From contig JAUPFV010000002.1 of the NCBI GenBank assembly GCA_036936605.1, positions 322,850,893-322,914,892 on the forward strand: 64,000 nt of DNA, read 5' to 3'. The stretch comes from Limnanthes douglasii subsp. nivea. Its lineage: Eukaryota; Streptophyta; Magnoliopsida; Brassicales; Limnanthaceae. Under the pieces are notes generated by a model. It made no database searches and was not told the DNA's origin. It saw nothing but the letters and a program-made list of their open reading frames with translations. Shown here in pieces: positions 58,674-64,000 of this stretch. Every line of letters begins with the position of its first letter. Positions within the stretch are counted from its first letter, which is position 1. The translations under genes were made by a program, and so were the position numbers.

Positions 58674-59990
58674 AGAACCAACTAATTCGAGGAGTTTCCA
58701 TGGTTATTTAAAGCATGCCCTGAGTTCCTCTGAGTAGACCCAACGCCTCCCCGAATCATAGTCGACACTTTTACTTTAATTTGGTCATCGACTTGAGTCA
58801 TCAATACTCCAAAATTTAACGCTCTCTTTTTTGTCATTTTGTTCGCTAAATCTCCTGGCAATAAACCTTGTCTGAAAGCTACCGTAGTAACTAGCTCTTC
58901 ATAATCATATAACCCTGCTTTTGTTAGAATAAACCGCTTCGTCTAATATTTCAGTTTTTCACCTACGACCTGCTTACACTATATTACAATGAATTCATTA
59001 GATCACATCTTTCTAGTTTCCCCAAATTTTCGTTAGAATGATGTATAAGTCTCTATAGTTGGTAATAGATCCCCTCAGAATTCTATTATACCACCATAGT
59101 GCAGTGCCCTTGAAAGTCTGATGCTCTGCATACGAGCCTGTCATCATATTCGAAGTTTATCATATAATTTTTGAATTGTTTGATGTGATCATCAGGCTCT
59201 TGAGTCTCATCAAACCCTTCTACCTTGGAGATGTCAAAACGCTTTTTGAAGAGAAATAGACTTAAACTTAGAAGTCAAAGGAGAATTTCTCCAATCGACT
59301 CCTTGCACATATCAGTCATCTCCTCTAGTTCCCCTAACAACATACAAATTTTAATCTGCTACATTTGCGTACTGAGTGGATTTGTTTCATTCATACCATA
59401 CAAGATCCCTTATATGACAAGGTTACTTTCGCTCTTTGTTTCATATTAATTGTGTGATTTCCGATGCCGAATTTTTTCTCCTTTCAAAGATCCCTGGTAG
59501 TTCTTCTACTTAAACAATCCATCCTCAAATTCTGAGCTATCATACTCATCATTGGATGTGATGTATCTATGTTTATCTTTCTTTTCCTTTCATCAAGTTT
59601 GATATTCTTTATCAGACTCAAAATGCGCTTTGTTTCGATCACTTCAAGAAATGATGAGTTATATACGATTAATAAGATTTATTTTCCATTTCATCGTTCT
59701 CCTCAACTTGTCATACCTCATATTTTAGCCTACTTGACTGAATTTGTTGTTCTTTTTGAACATATTTATCATTTAACGTAGTTATTTTGTCCAACAATTG
59801 ATTCCTCTGATCTTCAATGTCAGAATGACCTTGCTGAACTAGATTTTGATCATCTTCTTTACTTTCGTCCCAATCTAAATCATATCTAAAAGTTTCAATA
59901 CCATTGCGAACTTGTGGATCAGCTTCATTCCATGATTCCATATCGATCAAGAACGATATTACTGACTTAAAAGTCAATAATTTTTTGTTT
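58674..59990 (-). pseudogene. Gypsy gag, copy 2, fused to the tandem array
   Basis: Collinear with copy 1 from about 14,090 to 15,400. The N-terminus is best preserved here: 'MESWNEADPQVRNGIETFRY' (59,942-59,883), then an acidic segment and a predicted coiled coil ('DKITTLNDKYVQKEQQIQSS') in the frame 59,977-59,711. The counterpart of 'AFRQGL' lies near 58,880. At 58,674 gag joins directly to RNase H of monomer 7, so the end of gag, protease, RT and the start of RNase H (about 2.7 kb in copy 1) are deleted. Confidence 0.8.
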
Positions 59991-60024
59991 TTGACGTCAA
60001 ATCAAGGTACCAATCGACAATCTC

Positions 60025-60042
60025 TCCTTTTGTGGTCGCCAA
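60025..60042 (-). other. Candidate gypsy primer-binding site, copy 2
   Basis: The minus strand reads TTGGCGACCACAAAAGGA, 2 bp internal to the LTR, at the same position as in copy 1. tRNA partner not identified. Confidence 0.5.
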
Positions 60043-60044
60043 TT

Positions 60045-60305
60045 TGTTATGTATGAATCTTAGTTTTAGAAAGAGAAAGTAAAAGATGGAATGAAATTGT
60101 AGAGAGTCCTCCTTCATTCATCACCTCACTTCCTATTTATAGGTATGTCGGACTTCTATAACTGAATCAATTATATACATGAGAAAATTGCATCGTTACC
60201 CCTTATGTTGACAAATAGTTCAAATATCCTCTTACAACTATATAAGTTATCATAAATAACCTTAACATTATTACATTAAGTCCCCAATATTTCATATCCT
60301 TATCA
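60045..60305 (-). repeat. Gypsy 5' LTR, copy 2 (261 bp)
   Basis: Same length as the LTR at 15,457-15,717, with TATA box CCTATAAATAGG on the minus strand at 60,132-60,143. It lies on the 5' side of gag, so the tandem array is downstream of an LTR promoter. No matching 3' LTR was found left of the array (43-44 kb). Confidence 0.78.
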
Positions 60306-61000
60306 GATACGGTAAAGATTCAACAAGTTATTATAAAGATGTTTTTCTTATGAAGTACCGATTTGGATGCAATGTTAAACTTTTGGTGATGATCTAATCT
60401 CTAACTATTAATTTATAGTAGATATAGCTAGCAGGAGTTCGATAAACAATAAGACACCTAAATATTCCTATAAACTTATTCAATTCATGAAAAAATAATT
60501 ACTTATTAATCGCAGAACCAAAAACAAAATAAAGAAAAGAAAACAAAGTTGGAAAGATGCACCGGATAAATTCATTGAGAATACTGAAAGGTGGCTTTAG
60601 AAATCCAAGGTTTATCCCATAAAGTTTTGTTATTGTACTCAAATTTATAGTACATCAATCCAATATCTTGAAGTTCAAGTTGACTATAGCTATATTATGT
60701 TGCTGCAGATATTTCACGAAGTTTTTCTTAATGAATTTAAAAAACTTTATCGACAAGGGAAATCATATCACTTTTAAAACTATTATGGAACAAAAAAATC
60801 GCAAGTGATAAGAAGGTTGAAGATAATTTTGAAGATGGACAAAATATCGATATCATAATATCTAACTCCAACTAAGCTATTAAATAGTGATTTTAGAACA
60901 GAAATAGAACTGATTTTTAAATTATTTTTCCCTTCGACCATCCACTTATTAACAAGTTATTTATATTAAAATATATTGAACAAATAAAATAAGGAGAACA
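60306..61000 (+). repeat. Family X repeat, copy C
   Basis: Nearly collinear with 15,718-16,400 and more distantly with copies A and B. It directly abuts the LTR at the same point as copy D, so gypsy and family X were duplicated together. Confidence 0.6.
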
Positions 61001-61599
61001 AGTAAAGTTGTTTCCTCGAGAATTGCAATAATTTTCAGGAAAATATTCATGATTATTTTAAAAATAATTATCACTTGTTTTGATAAGATAACTAAATTTG
61101 ATTGAGCGTGTTAATTTAAATTAAATGATGATTTAGACACGATTGAATGAATATTATGTAATTTTTAATCTTTTTATTATTTTATTTAAAAAGAAAAATC
61201 GATGAGTAATACTCATCGCGGTAAAATTGTACACAAATGGGGACAATTTTTTTTAATTTGTGACTTTGATATTGTTTATTGTATGCGACTCTAAAAGAAT
61301 TACTTTTCATTCTATTTATTCCTGTGAACTTTTTTATTTCAGTTCGTATATATTTTTTTGTATCATATAACTAGTCTTATATAATTTTGGCTTTTATTTT
61401 GTTGTTTGTTTTCTCTTTCATTTTAATTTTTGTAGCTAGATAATTTATTTTTACTCTGAAGTACTTGGTCCGACAAAAAAAACACCTACATCGTATTATT
61501 GTGAACACTATGCACACCATTAGGTTTTACGCGTGGAGGTAACATAATTGTAGTTTAATTAACATTATAAATGATTTCGAATATTGTAAAATTATAACA
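61001..61599. other. Spacer, nothing recognised
   Basis: AT-rich with no recognised motif; it occupies the place of 1.0-1.3 kb in copy A but is weakly similar at best. Confidence 0.4.
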
Positions 61600-62345
61600 A
61601 CATAATCTTAGAAATCTAATGTAGTTCTGGTGGCTTCTTAGTAAGTTAGAAAACTGAGAATTGTATTTTTTTATATTTTTATTTGATCATATCGTAATCA
61701 TATTATTATTATTATTTTAAGATTAAATATATGAAAAACAAAGTTTAAATACGATTATGTTGTGAATATAATCTTTTACATTAAAATTAAAACCTAAAAA
61801 ATAGATTCTTTCTTATATAGTAGTTGTCGTATAAAAAGAAAATATGAATTTTTCTTATAATACTTTATTGAGAATAACAAGGTCTATTGCCTAATCAAAA
61901 CAGAAATTTATATGAAATTGTGGTCTCGTGTCTAATGAAAATAGAAATTTATATGAAAATGTAATAAACCTATATGTTGTTTCAGAATATTTTAACACAT
62001 AATGCTCTTAACCTACTGTAATGAAAGGTATTGATAGAAGGTTTTATGTATTAGTTAAAAAAAAAACAAACAACTACATATTGCCTAAGTTACACGAATT
62101 CAAAAATTAATGTGTTTAGTCTGAGTTTATATATCATTTGTGATGCTTCATCATACACTCTAAACGAAGTGGTTAGAGAATAATTGATTGTCACACGGAT
62201 ACGGATACATAACAGTATTGGAATAAAAGTTAGATTACTTGGATATTAAAAAAAATGTTTAAAAATATGCTAATTCAATAATGTCATGTTTGTTTAAATA
62301 TATAAAATACATAATATATATTAATAATAATTTATCTCAAAATTT
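61600..62345 (+). repeat. Composite repeat copy C, later part
   Basis: Diverged but collinear with 3,230-3,760 and 29,520-30,050: TTATATAGTAGTTGTCGTAT, TACTTTATTGAG, TAATGCTCTTAAC and TAATGTCATGTTTGTTTAAA occur in the same order. It contains a local duplication (AAATTTATATGAAA at about 61,905 and 61,945). Confidence 0.5.
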
Positions 62346-62468
62346 AATTATATGTGGTAAGAGATTGAATACAGCTTCATCCGTCCAATAATAATTAGTA
62401 TATTTGAGATCTGATACTATTAATACTTATACCAGAATATGATTTGAGAAAAATTTAATTGATTTTAC

Positions 62469-62474
<6 letters not shown>

Positions 62475-62541
<67 letters not shown>
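62475..62541. repeat. (TA)n microsatellite
   Basis: An uninterrupted TA run of about 67 bp, the longest in the window. Confidence 0.95.
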
Positions 62542-62542
<1 letters not shown>

Positions 62543-64000
62543 CTGGTTTATGTTTTGATATACTCATTTATTATTTGATTTAATTACATATTTTGTGTTT
62601 AATTTCTCAATCTATTTTTTTCAAATAATTAAAATATGATATTAGAATCAAACAAATCAACATAAAGGTAGTATTTAAATAAATTAAAAAATTAAAAGAA
62701 TTAAAGTTATTGACTAAGGTCGGATACGTAGGTCTTTTAATATTTATCATTGGTTGAAGATATTTGTACGCTTATAAATGATCTCATCAATTTTTAGAAT
62801 CACTTGAATTATTCCAACATTATGGAACGAAAAACATTAAGCTTATATAATTGTTTAGGTTAGATCATATATGGTATCTAAGTAAATATCGCGACATTTA
62901 TTTAAAAGTTCAAAAGAAGAAAAATAGTGCATGTGTTTGGAAACTTGAGATTTAATATATCATGTTTGTTTAAGATAAAGTTTAATATTCATGACAACAA
63001 CTGGTGTGATTGGTCGGAACAATATATTTTCTTTCTAATTAACCACAAAAGAAGATAACTCAAATTATTTGATGTCAAATTATAGAGAATTATATGAACC
63101 ATTGGTAGATGAGATGGAGATGGAGGATACCGACCGAAAACCCGTTGTCTCGACTCTTCTTGCAATCTTTTTTACTGAACTTGAGCGACTAACTCAGTCG
63201 CTAAGGAAGGAAAAAGCTAACAGTTTATATTATTAGATGAACAATTAGTCTTACATGATCTCATAGTCAAATCTATTGTGGAGTGTGTGGATAAAGAGAA
63301 AGGAGATGATACAAGTCCGGGAATATTGAAAGATCGTTTCTTGAGAAAAAAAATCAGAGGAGGAAGCATCCTTTCAATATGTCTCACAAACAGGGCAGAG
63401 AATACTCAGAACAAGGGTTATTAAACCATAAAAAAATATGATGAGGTACTAGCATTTCTCTGGGTATTCGTCGAGATGGTAGTAGGCCCAAGCAGCCGAG
63501 CTGAGAATTACCCTTAATCAACAACAAGGTTGATCCTCCTATCCGTGGATGATCCAAAACAACAATGAAGGGAAAATAGGTTTATCGTTGAATGGTGTAC
63601 CCCCATCCAAAATCAGTAGTAATAATATCTACAAGTGTTAACAGGATACAACCAACCAAATTTATAAGAGCACACGCGGGCGCAACAAAACCAGCAATTC
63701 CTAGAATACCAATGAGACATGCTGAAATAAAATGCTCATCCTTCGGTGTAAAATTCCAGGAACCTAGGTTCTAGAACGTATATCACTTCATGTATATATT
63801 CAATGTGGATGACGATTATTTGCATGATAAAGAGTCCCCATTAGACCCGTATATTTTGTATAACATTATACTATTACTCTTTTAAAACCACAAAATGGAT
63901 AAGTACTACGGAAAAAGAGAACTAGAGCGTCAAATTCAACAGTTCAACAATGTGATACTACATTATAGAGTTGATGATAACATTTCAAGGAAGAATATGC
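62542..64000. other. Unassigned sequence at right edge
   Basis: No element of the families above is visible. From about 63,060 the sequence is less AT-rich, and short frames appear on both strands. On the plus strand these include 'RKPVVSTLLAIFFTELERL' (63,138-63,194) and a 60-codon frame at 63,592. The minus strand opposite 63,770-63,600 is open and hydrophobic ('ISACLIGILGIAGFVAPACA'). None has a recognised relative or a consistent frame, so I do not call a gene. Confidence 0.4.

Noticed and set aside
59225..59449. Plus-strand frame also seen at 14,657-14,860
   Set aside because: Its conservation between the two gypsy copies is explained by the gag sequence on the opposite strand.
62475..62541. 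Long TA run considered as an origin or promoter feature
   Set aside because: It is a simple dinucleotide microsatellite without other signals.
63592..63774. 60-codon plus-strand frame and hydrophobic minus-strand reading at the same place
   Set aside because: No recognised family, no consistent start, and stops on both sides; described as unassigned instead.

Overview
The window looks like a gene-poor, AT-rich stretch of nuclear DNA from a flowering plant, probably a eudicot; I cannot name the species. There are no operons, rRNAs, tRNAs or CRISPR arrays, and I found no intact host gene. Almost everything I can identify is decayed transposable element: Ty3/gypsy (Tat/Ogre-like), Ty1/copia, L1-type LINEs and terminal-repeat retrotransposons in miniature (TRIMs). 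These are nested in one another and embedded in older, repeatedly copied noncoding sequence. The longest open frames are about 150 codons and are retroelement fragments.

Layout. 1-5.93 kb: composite repeat copy A, with an old copia RT-RNase H remnant between two long direct repeats. 5.93-7.94 kb: 3' end of a LINE, interrupted by a TRIM with an exact 5-bp target duplication. 8.0-11.3 kb: AT-rich spacer with a second LINE end on the minus strand. 11.33-15.72 kb: minus-strand gypsy element with 5' LTR, primer-binding site, gag, protease and RT, broken off inside RNase H. 15.7-20.3 kb: repeat remnants and a degenerate minus-strand ORF resembling the plant 'Transposase_28' domain. 20.9-24.0 kb: a 22-G homopolymer, then a copia element with both LTRs but most of RT deleted. 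24.0-27.8 kb: unassigned AT-rich DNA. 27.8-31.1 kb: composite repeat copy B. 31.4-32.5 kb: an LTR-like pair. 32.89-33.90 kb: a complete TRIM with LTRs, PBS, PPT and 5-bp target duplication. 34.7-37.2 kb: a LINE RT remnant split by an insertion. 39.7-41.5 kb: a third copia remnant. 42.85-43.96 kb: a degenerate coiled-coil ORF antisense to the gypsy pol that follows.

The most notable structure runs from 44.1 to 58.67 kb. It is a head-to-tail array of seven monomers of about 2.19 kb (five full, two truncated), each carrying the RNase H-integrase-3'UTR part of a Tat-like gypsy element on the minus strand. The array sits inside a single provirus: at its right end it is fused to gag, PBS and a 261-bp 5' LTR (60,045-60,305). 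Each full monomer contains a short ~37-bp minisatellite from the 3' untranslated region, so the repeat is hierarchical. All copies share the same disabling changes in integrase, so a dead founder was amplified. Variant sharing indicates a recent one-unit duplication and exchange between units. This looks like a retrotransposon turning into a satellite repeat.

After the array, 60.3-62.35 kb holds a third copy (C) of the composite repeat, then a long (TA)n tract and unassigned sequence. All assignments were made by reading translated motifs and comparing parts of the window by eye; no database search was possible.
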